Shown: positions 43,227-52,725, numbered from the stretch's first letter. The stretch is DNA of 64,000 bases from Phycisphaeraceae bacterium (GCA_019636555.1 JAHBXH010000001.1:2390928-2454927); one strand, 5' to 3'. Notes: a model not told the origin generated them from the sequence alone. Numbers and translations are program-made.

Positions 43227-44260
43227 AGCCGTCCCAAACTCGCCTTCACCGCCTGCATGATCTTCCCTTTGTGCGGCAGATACAGCGCCTCCAGGTTCTT
43301 TGCGTATGGCGTCGGCACATCTTCGGTGTTCACACGCAGCGGCTGATGATCGAGATAGTCAAACCCACGCTCGCACACCTGCGTAACGACTTCCGATGCG
43401 ACGCTCGCGAACGGCCAGCACTGATCCACCACCACAATCCGCCCTGTCTTCTTCAGGCTCTCCAGAATCGAATCGATGTCCAGCGGGCGGATCGTGCGCA
43501 TGTCCAGCACGTCTACGTTGATTCCTTCCTTCTTCAACTCGTCCGCAGCATCCATGCAGAAATTCACCGGGCGGCCGAAGCTGACCACGGTGCAGTCATC
43601 GCCCTGCCGGCGCAGCGCCGCCTTGCCGAACGGGATCGTGTATTCCCCGCCAGGCACGTGCCCCTTGTCGCCGAGCATGCGCTCGCTCTCGAGGAAAAAC
43701 ACCGGGTCATCGTCGCGGATCGAAGTCTTGAGCAGCCCTTTCGCCTCGTACGGATTGCTCGGGATCACGATCTTGACGCCCGGCACGTTGCTGTACAAGC
43801 CCTCGACGCACCATGAGTGCGTCGATCCGAGCTGACCGCCCGCGCCGTCGTTGCCGCGGAATACAACCGGACAGCCCCACTGCCCGCCGCTCATATAAAG
43901 CATCTTCGGCACGTTGTTCAAAAGCTGGTCCGCCGCGACGAGGCTGAACGACCAACTCATGAACTCGATGATCGGACGCAGACCGTACATCGCCGCACCG
44001 ACCGCCAACCCGGCGAACCCGTTCTCCGAGATCGGAGAATCGATGATCCGCTTCGGGCCGAATTCATCCAGCATCCCCTGACTGACCTTATACGCGCCGT
44101 TGTACTGCGCAACCTCTTCTCCCATCAGGAAGATCCGGTCGTCCTTGCGCATTTCTTCGGTCATTGCCTCGCGCAGCGCCTCGCGGAACTGGATCTCCCG
44201 CGCCGTTCCTCCACCCATCGGATCCAGTCCCATCTCCGGCAACATCAACTCGGCAGCCAT
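43223..44260 (-). CDS. pdhB: Pyruvate dehydrogenase E1 component, beta subunit
   Basis: The 345-residue protein matches E1 beta of branched 2-oxoacid dehydrogenases: REIQFREALREAMTEEM, IFLMGEEVAQYNGAYKVSQG, IIDSPISENGFAGLAVGAA, and the C-terminal VDVLDMRTIRPLDIDSILES with VVDQCWPFASVASEVV. The ATG at 44260 has AAAGGG upstream and fits the family start, while the open frame reaches 44527 with unrelated residues. E1 alpha normally precedes it but is not here, so pdhA must be elsewhere. The gene is coupled to the unknown gene and then pdhC. Confidence 0.93.
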   Translation of the reverse strand: MAAELMLPEMGLDPMGGGTAREIQFREALREAMTEEMRKDDRIFLMGEEVAQYNGAYKVSQGMLDEFGPKRIIDSPISENGFAGLAVGAAMYGLRPIIEFMSWSFSLVAADQLLNNVPKMLYMSGGQWGCPVVFRGNDGAGGQLGSTHSWCVEGLYSNVPGVKIVIPSNPYEAKGLLKTSIRDDDPVFFLESERMLGDKGHVPGGEYTIPFGKAALRRQGDDCTVVSFGRPVNFCMDAADELKKEGINVDVLDMRTIRPLDIDSILESLKKTGRIVVVDQCWPFASVASEVVTQVCERGFDYLDHQPLRVNTEDVPTPYAKNLEALYLPHKGKIMQAVKASLGRL

Positions 44261-44478
44261 GAAAACCCTTTCAACCCGACGCCGGGAAACCGACTCATTG
44301 GTGGCCCACCCCTTTGAGGCGGGTCCCGCCGCGCGATTCCAAGCAGCCGACGAACGTCGTTTGTCAACCCGTCGCCCAAGCCTCTCATGGGGCTTTCCTG
44401 CGCCGGACAAGGATTCTACGCGCGCAAAGTGCTCTCGCAGCCCAAAACCGCCTCCCCTGCTTGCTGTAGTCTCTTGGA

Positions 44479-45891
44479 ATGCCTTCCCGATTCCCTTCCA
44501 TCGTTCTGGCCGGGTGGCTCGTTTCATCCGCTGCCGTGTGTTTCATGGCACCCGCGGCAGACCTTCCGAACCCCACGCTTCCGCTCGTTCAGCCCGCGCG
44601 CATTCCTGTACCCGATACGAGCGCAACCAACTCAATCACGCCCCAAGCTTCCATCGCGATTGTCCAGAAACTCGCCGACTTCGGCACGCGTCACACCCTG
44701 TCCGACACCACTTCCGAAACCCGCGGCATCGGCGCCGCCCGCAACTGGGTTCTCGAGCAATTCCGTGCCGCGGGGCCGCGCATTCAAGCGTCGCTCGAAG
44801 AGTTCGATGCCCCGGTCGGACCTCGCATCAAGGAATACGCAAGGGTCGCCAACGTCGTCGCCGTTCTGCCCGGCACCGATCCCGCCGCGGCAAACCGTCG
44901 CGTCTACGTCGTCGGCCACCTCGACAGCATGAACGCCAATGTCATGGACCCCATAGGCGATGCGCCCGGCGCGAACGATGATGCATCCGGCTGCGCCGTG
45001 GTCATCGAATCGGCCCGCGCGCTGGCGAAAGAAAACCTGCGCGCGACCGTCGTCTTCCTCTGCACGATCGGCGAAGAACAAGGGCTCGTCGGAGCGAAGT
45101 ATCACGCCGATTCCGCCCGGGCCCGCAACGAAAATATCGTCGCGGTCCTGAACAACGACATCGTCGGCGATCCTTCCGCACCGCCGACTGATGGGTTTGA
45201 TGCTCAGCCGACCGTGATCCGCGTCTTTTCCGAAGGACTGCCGCGCAACGCGAGTGCGGAGCAACTCGCGCGGCTTCGCGCTCTCTCGGCCGAATCCGAT
45301 TCGCCATCACGCCAACTCGCGCGATACGTCGCCGAAATCGCGGCGATCGAAAAAACCGCCGTGCAGCCGCGGCTGGTCTTTCGTCTCGACCGTTTCCTCC
45401 GCGGCGGCGATCACTCGATGTTCAACCAGGCCGGATTTCCTGCCGTCCGCTTCACCGCGAGCAACGAAACCTATTCGCGTCAGCACCAGAACGTGTCGGG
45501 TCCGCCACAAATCGGAGGTGGCCACGCTCGCGAAACCGGTGATGTCGTTCGGTTTGTCGATCCGGAGTACCTTTCGAACGTGGCGCGCCTCAACGCCAAG
45601 TGCCTCATCAACCTCGCGAATGCTCCCCAAGTGCCACAGCGAGCCCGCATCATCACCGCCAAACTCGAAAATGCCACCACGCTCCGATGGGACACAAGCC
45701 CCGATGCGGACGGATACGAAATCGTCTGGCGCGACACGACCTCACCGATGTGGACCTTCGCTCGCGATGTTGGCAACGTGACCGAAATCACACTTCCCAT
45801 CAGCAAGGACGACTATTTCCTTGGTGTGCGCGCCTATCGCAAAGACGGCTTCCGATCAATCGTCGCCTTCGCGGATCAGGGGGCCGAGTGA
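44479..45891 (+). CDS. Secreted M28-family metallopeptidase
   Basis: The 470-residue protein has a signal peptide (FPSIVLAGWLVSSAAVCFMA) and the M28 zinc aminopeptidase pattern: His and Asp in VVGHLDSMNAN, GANDDASGCAV, the catalytic and metal Glu pair in TIGEEQGLVGAK, the Asp in VLNNDIVGD and a His in YSRQHQNVSG. A C-terminal part (LRWDTSPDADGYEIVWRDTT) looks like a fibronectin III domain. It should release N-terminal amino acids outside the cytoplasm. It diverges from pdhB and is convergent with the glycosyltransferase gene. Confidence 0.9.
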   Translation: MPSRFPSIVLAGWLVSSAAVCFMAPAADLPNPTLPLVQPARIPVPDTSATNSITPQASIAIVQKLADFGTRHTLSDTTSETRGIGAARNWVLEQFRAAGPRIQASLEEFDAPVGPRIKEYARVANVVAVLPGTDPAAANRRVYVVGHLDSMNANVMDPIGDAPGANDDASGCAVVIESARALAKENLRATVVFLCTIGEEQGLVGAKYHADSARARNENIVAVLNNDIVGDPSAPPTDGFDAQPTVIRVFSEGLPRNASAEQLARLRALSAESDSPSRQLARYVAEIAAIEKTAVQPRLVFRLDRFLRGGDHSMFNQAGFPAVRFTASNETYSRQHQNVSGPPQIGGGHARETGDVVRFVDPEYLSNVARLNAKCLINLANAPQVPQRARIITAKLENATTLRWDTSPDADGYEIVWRDTTSPMWTFARDVGNVTEITLPISKDDYFLGVRAYRKDGFRSIVAFADQGAE

Positions 45892-45915
45892 CGATCGCAC
45901 CGCCGTGCGCCCGAA

Positions 45916-47034
45916 TCACGAGCTCGATCTCACCGTCGCGGCTGACTTGTAACTGCGACCCCCGAGCGCCTTCCAGAATTTTTCTCGCTCGATTTTGTGC
46001 ATCACTGTTCGCCCGAAGTGACGAACCGCGCCGGCACAGAATTGCGATGCCGCGGATCGCTTCATCCATTTCGAATACCCGTTCTCGATGACGCGAGCGA
46101 GCACCTGGCACCAGCGATTCGCGATCACATCCGGCGTGTGCTCCATCGCTCTCCTCCGACCGTTTTCCGATATCGCGCGAAACAGTCCCGGCTCATCCTT
46201 CAATCGCCGAAGCGCCCCCAGCGCCTGCTCCGCCGTCGCGACTTCAAAGTAGTCGAGTTCGCTCCGCCGCTCTTCGCGGTACCCCGCCTCGGGACCGAGC
46301 AAAGCCGGGCACCCCGCCTGCCACGCGTTGACGAGTTTAAGCGCCGGCTTCACGGAGCGGAAGTACTCCGTCCCGCCCCGCACCGCGAGCACCGCATCCG
46401 TCTGCGACCAGTCTCTTCCGGAAACCCCGACGCGGTTGCTTTTGAGCCCGTGTACCACGAACGAGATCCCGAGTTCCCTGAGCGCATCACGAAAACGCTC
46501 GCCCCGAAATTCCTGATCGATATTGTCCATCTCGCCGTGGAACACCATGTTTTCGAGCCGCGCGCCCCGCTCGTCATCGCGCGGGCGCAGCGACAACTGC
46601 GGCCAGTGTGCAATATAGTGGTCCGTCGGCCGCTCACACCGCGTCCGATTCTGCACGATCACCTCTTCACAGAGCGTGGGCCGCGCCCGATCCATGCGGC
46701 ACGCAATCACGTAACTCCGCCACGGCATCCCGCCGCGACGCAGATCGTCATAGGTCGCGACGCACAGGCCCTGCGGCACAAACCGGTCCGTCAGCCGCGC
46801 GTCAATCCCCCGCCGCCGCAACTGGATGTATGTGTTGATGATCCACGCGGTCTCACCGTCCCACTTGTTCCAATACACCGATGCCGACGGAGGCATTCCG
46901 CTCGTTTCGAAGAGTTCCCGAAACGCCGCGATTCGTGTCGGATCGCGCATCACGAAATAGACCGGCGCACCAAGCGGCTCGAGCGCCGTCTCCGCGGCCA
47001 TCGCCCGCATCATTTCTCTTGCCGTAAACGACAT
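45916..47034 (-). CDS. Glycosyltransferase, GT-B-like
   Basis: The 372-residue protein has no membrane segment. Its C-terminal half reads like a GT-B fold donor domain: TDAVLAVRGGTEYFRSVKPA, then KLVNAWQAGCPALLGPEAGY, and later LRRLKDEPGLFRAISENGRR. The N-terminal half has RGIDARLTDRFVPQG. The acceptor and donor are unknown. It diverges from the rmlA gene across about 107 bases, and the neighbouring dTDP-rhamnose genes make a rhamnosyl donor plausible. ATG 47034 is preferred to the long frame from 47118. Confidence 0.65.
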   Translation of the reverse strand: MSFTAREMMRAMAAETALEPLGAPVYFVMRDPTRIAAFRELFETSGMPPSASVYWNKWDGETAWIINTYIQLRRRGIDARLTDRFVPQGLCVATYDDLRRGGMPWRSYVIACRMDRARPTLCEEVIVQNRTRCERPTDHYIAHWPQLSLRPRDDERGARLENMVFHGEMDNIDQEFRGERFRDALRELGISFVVHGLKSNRVGVSGRDWSQTDAVLAVRGGTEYFRSVKPALKLVNAWQAGCPALLGPEAGYREERRSELDYFEVATAEQALGALRRLKDEPGLFRAISENGRRRAMEHTPDVIANRWCQVLARVIENGYSKWMKRSAASQFCAGAVRHFGRTVMHKIEREKFWKALGGRSYKSAATVRSSS

Positions 47035-47141
47035 GCGCCTCGACTGTACTCCATTGCACGCCCTCCGCCTTGCTTCCCTTCGCCCCATTGCCCCTTTGCT
47101 GCTTGGCAGTTTTCCCAACTACGCTTCCGATTGGAGGTCCC

Positions 47142-47870
47142 ATGAAAGGCGTCATCCTCGCCGGCGGCACGGGCTCGCGCCTCGCCCCGCTCACGCTCGT
47201 CACCAATAAGCATCTGCTTCCTGTCTACGACCAGCCGATGGTCCACTACCCCATCAAGTGCTTGCTGAACGCGGGAATCGACGAAGTCCTGATCGTCACC
47301 GGAGGCGAACACGCGGGGGATTTCCTCCGCCTGCTCAAAAATGGCAAACAGCTCGGCATCCGCCATCTCGAGTACGCCTATCAGGAAGGCAGCGGCGGCA
47401 TCGCCGATGCGCTCAAACTCGCGCAGGATTTTGCGGATGGCCAGCCCATCTGCGTGGTGCTTGGCGACAACATCATCGAGAAGAACATCCGCGTTGCCGC
47501 CAACAACTACCGCGAGCAGAAGCACGGCGCCAAGATTCTGCTGAAGAGAGTGCCCGATCCCCACCGCTTCGGCGTTGTTCGTCTCGAGAACAACCGCATC
47601 GCCGAAATCCTTGAGAAGCCGAAGAACCCGCCCAGCGATCTCGCGGTCACCGGAATTTACTTCTACGACCAGACCGTCTTCGATATCTGCGCCACGCTCA
47701 AACCGTCCGGCCGCGGCGAACTCGAAATCACCGATGTCAACAACGCCTACCTGAAGGCCGGTACTCTGACGCACGAAGTCCTTGAAGGTTGGTGGACCGA
47801 CGCCGGCACGTTCCAGAGTCTCTTCCGTGCCTCCAAGTTCGTTGCCGAAGGCGGCGCCAATCACGTTTGA
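47142..47870 (+). CDS. rmlA: Glucose-1-phosphate thymidylyltransferase (short form)
   Basis: The 242-residue nucleotidyltransferase starts MKGVILAGGTGSRLAPLT, the pyrophosphorylase signature, with LGDNIIEKNI, GRGELEITDVNNAYL and EGWWTDAGTFQSL following, as in short RmlA-like enzymes. It makes dTDP-glucose, the first step toward dTDP-L-rhamnose. GGAGG lies five bases before ATG 47142. Three further rml genes follow in the same direction. Confidence 0.9.
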   Translation: MKGVILAGGTGSRLAPLTLVTNKHLLPVYDQPMVHYPIKCLLNAGIDEVLIVTGGEHAGDFLRLLKNGKQLGIRHLEYAYQEGSGGIADALKLAQDFADGQPICVVLGDNIIEKNIRVAANNYREQKHGAKILLKRVPDPHRFGVVRLENNRIAEILEKPKNPPSDLAVTGIYFYDQTVFDICATLKPSGRGELEITDVNNAYLKAGTLTHEVLEGWWTDAGTFQSLFRASKFVAEGGANHV

Positions 47871-47932
47871 AGCCCCCTCCCTGAGGGAAGGGGTTGCGGA
47901 AGGGAGTACTTCTTCACTACCCTTCAATTCCG

Positions 47933-48427
47933 ATGCCAGCAATCTCCCCCATTCAGATCTTCACCGGCTCCGCTTCCGAAGCCTTCGCTGCGGCGAAACA
48001 GAAAAACGAGCCTCTGCTCCTGCCCCTGAATCTCTTCGCCGATGATCGTGGCTGGTCGATCATGAACCAGTTGCAGGGCGTGATGTCCTCTGAAGGACAA
48101 CTCAACGTCTCGCTCCAGTATCCGGGCATCATCAAGGCGTGGCACCGCCATCAGAAGCAGACGGATTTTTGGATCTGTGTGCGAGGCCAAATCAAGGTTG
48201 GTGTGCATCGCGACGACGATCGCGCCTGGATGGCCATCATCGGTGAGCATCGGCCCGCGCTCGTCATCATCCCTCCACCGCTCTGGCACGGCGCCGCGAC
48301 CGTCGGCAATGAGCCTGCGAGCCTTCTCTACTACGTCTCCCACGCCTACGACGCTTCCAAGCCCGATGAAGAACGCCGCGCGTTCGATTCGCCTTCCTGG
48401 TTCCCGTGGACCGTCCAGCCGCGATGA
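47933..48427 (+). CDS. rmlC: dTDP-4-dehydrorhamnose 3,5-epimerase-like cupin
   Basis: The 164-residue protein is a RmlC-type cupin: DDRGWSIMNQLQGV, QYPGIIKAWHRHQKQTDFWI with the paired histidines, GQIKVGVHRDDD and PPPLWHGAATVGNEPASLLY. It is a divergent member, so the epimerase activity rests partly on its place between rmlA and rmlD. ATG 47933 is the family-like start; a TTG at 47894 with GAGGGAAGGGG before it is the other possibility. The stop overlaps rmlD as ATGA. Confidence 0.8.
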   Translation: MPAISPIQIFTGSASEAFAAAKQKNEPLLLPLNLFADDRGWSIMNQLQGVMSSEGQLNVSLQYPGIIKAWHRHQKQTDFWICVRGQIKVGVHRDDDRAWMAIIGEHRPALVIIPPPLWHGAATVGNEPASLLYYVSHAYDASKPDEERRAFDSPSWFPWTVQPR

Positions 48428-49281
48428 GCGCGCTCACAGAAAAACCAATCGTGCTCCTGGGCGCCGACGGCATGCTCGGTCGCGCCTTCGCCGGATTGCT
48501 CCAAGCAAAAGGCCGCCCATTCGAAGCGCTCACGCTTCCACAAATCGATTTCACGCGTCCCGATTCCATTCGCGCCGCTTTCTCGCCGCGCATGTCCGCG
48601 GTGATCAACTGCGCCGCCTACACCGACGTAGACGGCGCCGAATCGAATTCGGATCTCGCTGAACAGATCAACGGCCGCGCCGTCGGAGAACTCGCTCGCC
48701 TCTGCAAGGCGCATGCGACTCCGCTTATTCATTTCAGCACCGACTATGTCTTCGATGGAAACAACACCTTGCCATACTCGACCGATGCTCCGCGCCACCC
48801 GGTCAACAAGTACGGCCAGAGCAAGGCGCACGGAGAAGAGCTCATCGAGCAATCCGGCTGCGAACACCTCATCATCCGTACGAGCTGGCTCTACGCGCCT
48901 TGGGGCAAGAACTTCGTCCGCACCATCGCCGCCGCGGCACGCACCAAACCCGAGCTCAGAGTCGTCAACGACCAGCGCGGCCGCCCCACCAGCGCACAAC
49001 TCCTTGCGCGCTCTGCACTCTCGCTGCTCGACCGAGGCCGCCGCGCCACGTGGCACATCACCGACTCCGGCGAGTGCACTCGGTTCGATTTCGCGTCGGC
49101 AATCGTCCGCCTCACCGGCGCGCATTGCAACGTGATCGCCTGCACATCCGCCGAATTCCCAAGACAGGCGAAGCGCCCCGCCTACAGCGTGCTCGATATC
49201 GCAAAGGCCGAACAAGAACTCGGCCCCTTTCCCGCGTGGCAATCAAATCTCTCCGAAGTCATCGCGTGCTTAGAACCATGA
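48424..49281 (+). CDS. rmlD: dTDP-4-dehydrorhamnose reductase
   Basis: The 285-residue short-chain-type reductase has GADGMLGRAFAGLL for NADP binding, NCAAYTDVDGAESN, FSTDYVFDGN and the catalytic Tyr-Lys in VNKYGQSKAHGE, then IIRTSWLYAPWGKNFV. These are RmlD signatures. It reduces the ketone in the last step of dTDP-L-rhamnose formation. ATG 48424 overlaps the rmlC stop. Confidence 0.93.
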   Translation: MSALTEKPIVLLGADGMLGRAFAGLLQAKGRPFEALTLPQIDFTRPDSIRAAFSPRMSAVINCAAYTDVDGAESNSDLAEQINGRAVGELARLCKAHATPLIHFSTDYVFDGNNTLPYSTDAPRHPVNKYGQSKAHGEELIEQSGCEHLIIRTSWLYAPWGKNFVRTIAAAARTKPELRVVNDQRGRPTSAQLLARSALSLLDRGRRATWHITDSGECTRFDFASAIVRLTGAHCNVIACTSAEFPRQAKRPAYSVLDIAKAEQELGPFPAWQSNLSEVIACLEP

Positions 49282-49356
49282 TCGCGCTCCGTCGCATCAA
49301 CTGGGTGACTCACGCCTTGGCATCTCGGCAGACCCGCATTTCATCGCCATCCTTCT

Positions 49357-49395
49357 TTCCGTCTCTCTCCGCACCTCTGAGTTTCTGCGGTGATT
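49357..49395. repeat. Single arm of dispersed repeat
   Basis: The stretch around CTCTCTCCGCACCTCTGAG and TTTCTGCGGTGATTC is a degenerate match to one arm of the foldback repeat at 413-562. It lies in the gap between rmlD and rmlB. Confidence 0.4.
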
Positions 49396-49421
49396 CATTT
49401 TTCTTCTCATACAATCAACGC

Positions 49422-50486
49422 ATGTTCTCACGCATCCTCGTCACCGGCGGCAGCGGCTTCATCGGCTCCAACTTCGTGCGCCATGTCCTCGCCGCACGCC
49501 CGCAAACGCACATCACGAACCTCGACGCGCTCACCTACTCCGGCAACGCCGAGAATCTCCGTGACCTCGAGGGAAATCCACGTTACTCATTCGTTCACGC
49601 CGACATCTGCGATACCGAAACGATCCGCCCGTTCGTCGCCAAGGCCGACGCGATTGTCCACTTCGCCGCCGAATCGCACGTCGATCGATCGATCCTCGAT
49701 ACCCGCCCATTCATTCGCACCAATGTTCTGGGCACCCAAACCCTGCTCGACGCCGCCGTCGCCGGCAAAGTGACAAGGTTCGTGCACGTGAGCACCGACG
49801 AGGTCTACGGCAGCCTGCCGCTCGATCGCCGCGAACTCCGCTTCACCGAAGAATCCGCGATCAAGCCCAACAGCCCCTACTCCGCGAGCAAGGCCGCGAG
49901 CGACATGCTCGTCCGCGCTGCGCACCACACGTTCGGCCTCGACACCTGCATCACGCGCTGCTCCAACAACTTCGGGCCCTATCAGTTCCCCGAAAAAGTC
50001 ATCCCGCTTTTTGTTACGAATCTCCTCGAGGACAAGAAGGTCCCGCTCTACGGCGACGGGCTCAATGTCCGCGATTGGATCCACGTCGAAGACCACTGCG
50101 AAGCGGTGCTCGCCGTCCTCGAACGAGGCAAGCCCGGCGAGGTCTACAACATCGGCGCCGACAACGAGCAGTCGAATCTCGATCTCACCCGTTCGCTCCT
50201 CCACATCCTGGGCAAAGGCGACGAATTCATCCGTCACGTTGAAGATCGCCTCGGCCACGACCGCCGCTACGCGATCGATTCATCCAAGATCCAAAGCGAA
50301 CTCGGCTGGAACGCGACTCGCTCACAATGGCCCGACGCGCTGATCAAGACGGTCGACTGGTACGTGAAGAATCCTGGCTGGTGGCAGCGAATCAAAAGCG
50401 GCGCGTATCGGGAGTTTCACGAAACTTTGTACGCAAATCGTGGCCCGGCAGCCCCACTCGCAAGCCCAGCTTCTGCAAGCGCTTAA
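49422..50486 (+). CDS. rmlB: dTDP-glucose 4,6-dehydratase
   Basis: The 354-residue enzyme has ILVTGGSGFIGSNFVRHVL, VHFAAESHVDRSI, HVSTDEVYGSLP, the catalytic Tyr-Lys in SPYSASKAASDMLV and CSNNFGPYQFPEKVIPL. These identify RmlB, which makes dTDP-4-keto-6-deoxyglucose. A 140-base gap separates it from rmlD, so it may have its own promoter. With rmlA, rmlC and rmlD it completes the dTDP-L-rhamnose pathway. Confidence 0.94.
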   Translation: MFSRILVTGGSGFIGSNFVRHVLAARPQTHITNLDALTYSGNAENLRDLEGNPRYSFVHADICDTETIRPFVAKADAIVHFAAESHVDRSILDTRPFIRTNVLGTQTLLDAAVAGKVTRFVHVSTDEVYGSLPLDRRELRFTEESAIKPNSPYSASKAASDMLVRAAHHTFGLDTCITRCSNNFGPYQFPEKVIPLFVTNLLEDKKVPLYGDGLNVRDWIHVEDHCEAVLAVLERGKPGEVYNIGADNEQSNLDLTRSLLHILGKGDEFIRHVEDRLGHDRRYAIDSSKIQSELGWNATRSQWPDALIKTVDWYVKNPGWWQRIKSGAYREFHETLYANRGPAAPLASPASASA

Positions 50487-50615
50487 TCAGAAGTCGCTTC
50501 AATCCCGCCAAATGCCGAGTGTTTTTGGGTTGCCCGTTTCCAGTCCTTGAGGCATGTTTCATCGGGTTGCGCAACATTTGTGCGAGGTCGCGCTGCGCCA
50601 ATGGAGCCGCACGCC

Positions 50616-51215
50616 ATGTCTCGCCTACGCCAAGCACTGCTCGCTTTTTCCGGCTCTCTGGCGGCCGCGGCAGCACCCGCGAGCGCCATGCTGATTTTCA
50701 ACGAGCTGGCCTCGGGCGATCTTTCTTCCAACCCCCTCCTGCCCACGCTTCTGCATGTCGACCTTGGCTCGAATTTCATCGACGGCAGCGTCGACCGCAA
50801 TGATCGCGACTATTTCACGCTTGCGCTCCCCTCCGGTACACACCTGACCGCGATCATCCTTCGCGCCTCGTCCGGCAGCGAGGCCACGTTCCTCAGCCTG
50901 CAATCCGGCTCAATCTTCACCGAGCCCGCCGCCGGAACAGACCTGCGCAACGTGCTCGGCTATGTCTCGTTCTTCCACTCTGATATCGGCACGGACCTGC
51001 TCCAATCCCTTGGCAGCGCATCCGACGCGATCGGTTTCAAAGGCTCCCCCGACGGCGAGATGTTCACGTTCTGGATCGATCAATCGAGTTTGAGTCCGGC
51101 CAACTACAACTTCGAATTCATCGTCACCGAGGACATTCCCAGCCCAGGAACGATCGCCATGATGGCGGCAGCGATGATCATGGTCATCCCGCGTTCGCGC
51201 CGTTCTCGCCGCTAG
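50616..51215 (+). CDS. Secreted protein with PEP-CTERM-like tail
   Basis: The 199-residue protein has a signal peptide (LRQALLAFSGSLAAAAAPAS/A) and an all-beta body (SGDLSSNPLLPTLLHVDLGS, NDRDYFTLALPSGTHLTAII), then IPSPGTIAMMAAAMIMVIPR plus a basic end. The proline-rich turn, hydrophobic helix and arginine tail resemble PEP-CTERM sorting signals, though the PEP residues themselves are PSPG. GGAG lies about ten bases before ATG 50616; 50601 is another start. It follows rmlB after 130 bases. The surface is the likely destination. Confidence 0.75.
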   Translation: MSRLRQALLAFSGSLAAAAAPASAMLIFNELASGDLSSNPLLPTLLHVDLGSNFIDGSVDRNDRDYFTLALPSGTHLTAIILRASSGSEATFLSLQSGSIFTEPAAGTDLRNVLGYVSFFHSDIGTDLLQSLGSASDAIGFKGSPDGEMFTFWIDQSSLSPANYNFEFIVTEDIPSPGTIAMMAAAMIMVIPRSRRSRR

Positions 51216-51227
51216 TTTCAGTGCCGC

Positions 51228-51446
51228 TCAGCCGTTCCGCGAGACAACATACAACCCGCCGATACACCCCGCGGCAATCAGCCACATCGCGAGGACCGAC
51301 GCGACGAACATCGGAAAAATGCAGAGCGCCGCGCCGGTGAAAAGCGTCAGCGGCCGCTCCTGTTTCTTTCCGTAGATGAACATCCCCGTTCCGATTGCTC
51401 CGATCAGAACGCCCGAAATCAGCGATACGGGACTGCCGAGTTCCAT
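51228..51446 (-). CDS. Small membrane protein, unknown function
   Basis: The 72-residue protein consists of two or three membrane helices: SLISGVLIGAIGTGMFIYGK, LFTGAALCIFPMFVASVLAM and WLIAAGCIGGLYVV. This resembles small Planctomycete two-TM proteins and amino-acid-transport protein-like families, but I cannot assign one. The frame is open to 51509; the ATG 51446 gives a membrane protein with no long leader. It is convergent with the preceding secreted protein gene. Confidence 0.6.
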   Translation of the reverse strand: MELGSPVSLISGVLIGAIGTGMFIYGKKQERPLTLFTGAALCIFPMFVASVLAMWLIAAGCIGGLYVVSRNG

Positions 51447-51644
51447 ACCAGTGTCATCGGCGCTTACTTTCAAACGCGACCGGCAGTTTGCTGAATTCAC
51501 GCGTTTCACGCGCAGCCCGCCCCTGCCGCCGACATTTCTTCGGCATCCGGTCCAATCGAATCCCCCGTTAGGGTGCCATCGAGGTGTCCGCGAGAAATCG
51601 CGAGTCCCAGAATCCGTTGCCTGTTTGGCGATCTGGTCCGGCGG

Positions 51645-52274
51645 CTATTCCGCGCGACCCGATTCAAAGTACGGATCGAGCAGCGTCTTGAGCGCCTGCC
51701 GCGCGCGATGAAGCCTTGTGCGCACCGTATCGAGGGTGACACCAAGCGTTCTCGCGGTCTCTTCGGTGTCGAGGCCCGAAACATCCCGCAGCATGAGAAT
51801 CACCCGATACTGCTCCGGCAATTCCTCGATCTTCGCACGCACCAATGTCTTGATTTCGTGGCGCTCCAGTGTCGATTCGTCAACTTCGGCCCACCGCTCG
51901 CTCGATCGCACCTGGTGTCCATCCGACTGAAACGCCGGGAGCATCGCCTCGATCGAAGTTTCGGGCCGGCGGCGCTTGCTCCGCAATTTCATCAGGCACG
52001 AATTCACCGTGATCTGATGCAGCCATGTGGTCAGTTTCGATCGCCCATCGAATGCCGCCAGGCCCCTGAAAGCATTCAGGAATGCGTCCTGCACCGCCTC
52101 TTCCGCATCCGCCTCGTTCGGCATCATCTTCCGCGCGACCGCGAGCATGCGGCCGGCAGCCAGATCCGTCAATTCATCGAACGCGCGCTCTTCGCCCGTC
52201 CGCAGCCGCGCGAGCAACGCGGCATCATCTGTTTCGCACGCCTCGCTCTGCTTCATCGTTCCTATGGACATCAT
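51645..52274 (-). CDS. ECF RNA polymerase sigma factor
   Basis: The 209-residue protein has sigma regions 2 and 4. Region 2 is EERAFDELTDLAAGRMLAVA through DAEEAVQDAFLNAFRGLAAF and LTTWLHQITVNSCLMKLRSK; region 4 is LPEQYRVILMLRDVSGLDTE with ETARTLGVTLDTVRTRLHRA. It directs RNA polymerase to its own promoters. ATG 52274 overlaps the STAS gene stop as ATGA, so STAS protein and sigma factor are made together. No zinc-finger anti-sigma gene is adjacent. Confidence 0.93.
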   Translation of the reverse strand: MMSIGTMKQSEACETDDAALLARLRTGEERAFDELTDLAAGRMLAVARKMMPNEADAEEAVQDAFLNAFRGLAAFDGRSKLTTWLHQITVNSCLMKLRSKRRRPETSIEAMLPAFQSDGHQVRSSERWAEVDESTLERHEIKTLVRAKIEELPEQYRVILMLRDVSGLDTEETARTLGVTLDTVRTRLHRARQALKTLLDPYFESGRAE

Positions 52275-52528
52275 GACCGTGCCTCCCCGAGCAGCCGCTT
52301 GATGTACAGCGATCCGCCCTTGAGATTGCCGCCGCGGCTCTGAATTCCCGAAACAAACCGGCGCGCCGCTTCCGAAAGCGCCGTCACATCGCTCAAGTCC
52401 AGCGTGAACTTCTCACCAGCATGCTCGACGGCGCGCGCCAGGGCGAGCACTGCCGCGTCGTCCAATCGGCCCTCTACCCGAACCTCGGGTTCCCCGGACG
52501 CCGATCGGCTTGTCGTTATCTTGAACAC
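52271..52528 (-). CDS. STAS-like domain protein paired with ECF sigma
   Basis: The 85-residue protein fits a single STAS fold: VFKITTSRSASGEPEVRVEG, EKFTLDLSDVTALSEAARRF and GNLKGGSLYIKRLLGEA. The usual D-S-S-G phosphorylation site is replaced by LSEAA. GTG 52528 has AAAGGAG eight bases upstream, a clear start. It overlaps the ECF sigma factor ATG. STAS proteins usually control sigma-B-type partner switches, so the tight pairing with an ECF sigma is unusual; the assignment to STAS is by pattern only. Confidence 0.75.
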   Translation of the reverse strand: MFKITTSRSASGEPEVRVEGRLDDAAVLALARAVEHAGEKFTLDLSDVTALSEAARRFVSGIQSRGGNLKGGSLYIKRLLGEARS

Positions 52529-52725
52529 GCGCCGTACTCCTTTGGATGACAAAGGCAACGGGCGTGCCAGACGAAATCCACGACACCTAACTTTCGTAAC
52601 GCCTGTTTTGACAGTCAATTACGCCAAGAATTCCGATTTCCAAACGACGTATGACTTTTTCGTTTCGACGCGGCCGATCGCGTCCGGCGCGGCCCGTCGT
52701 CGCGTTTCACGCTTTCAAACCGCCA

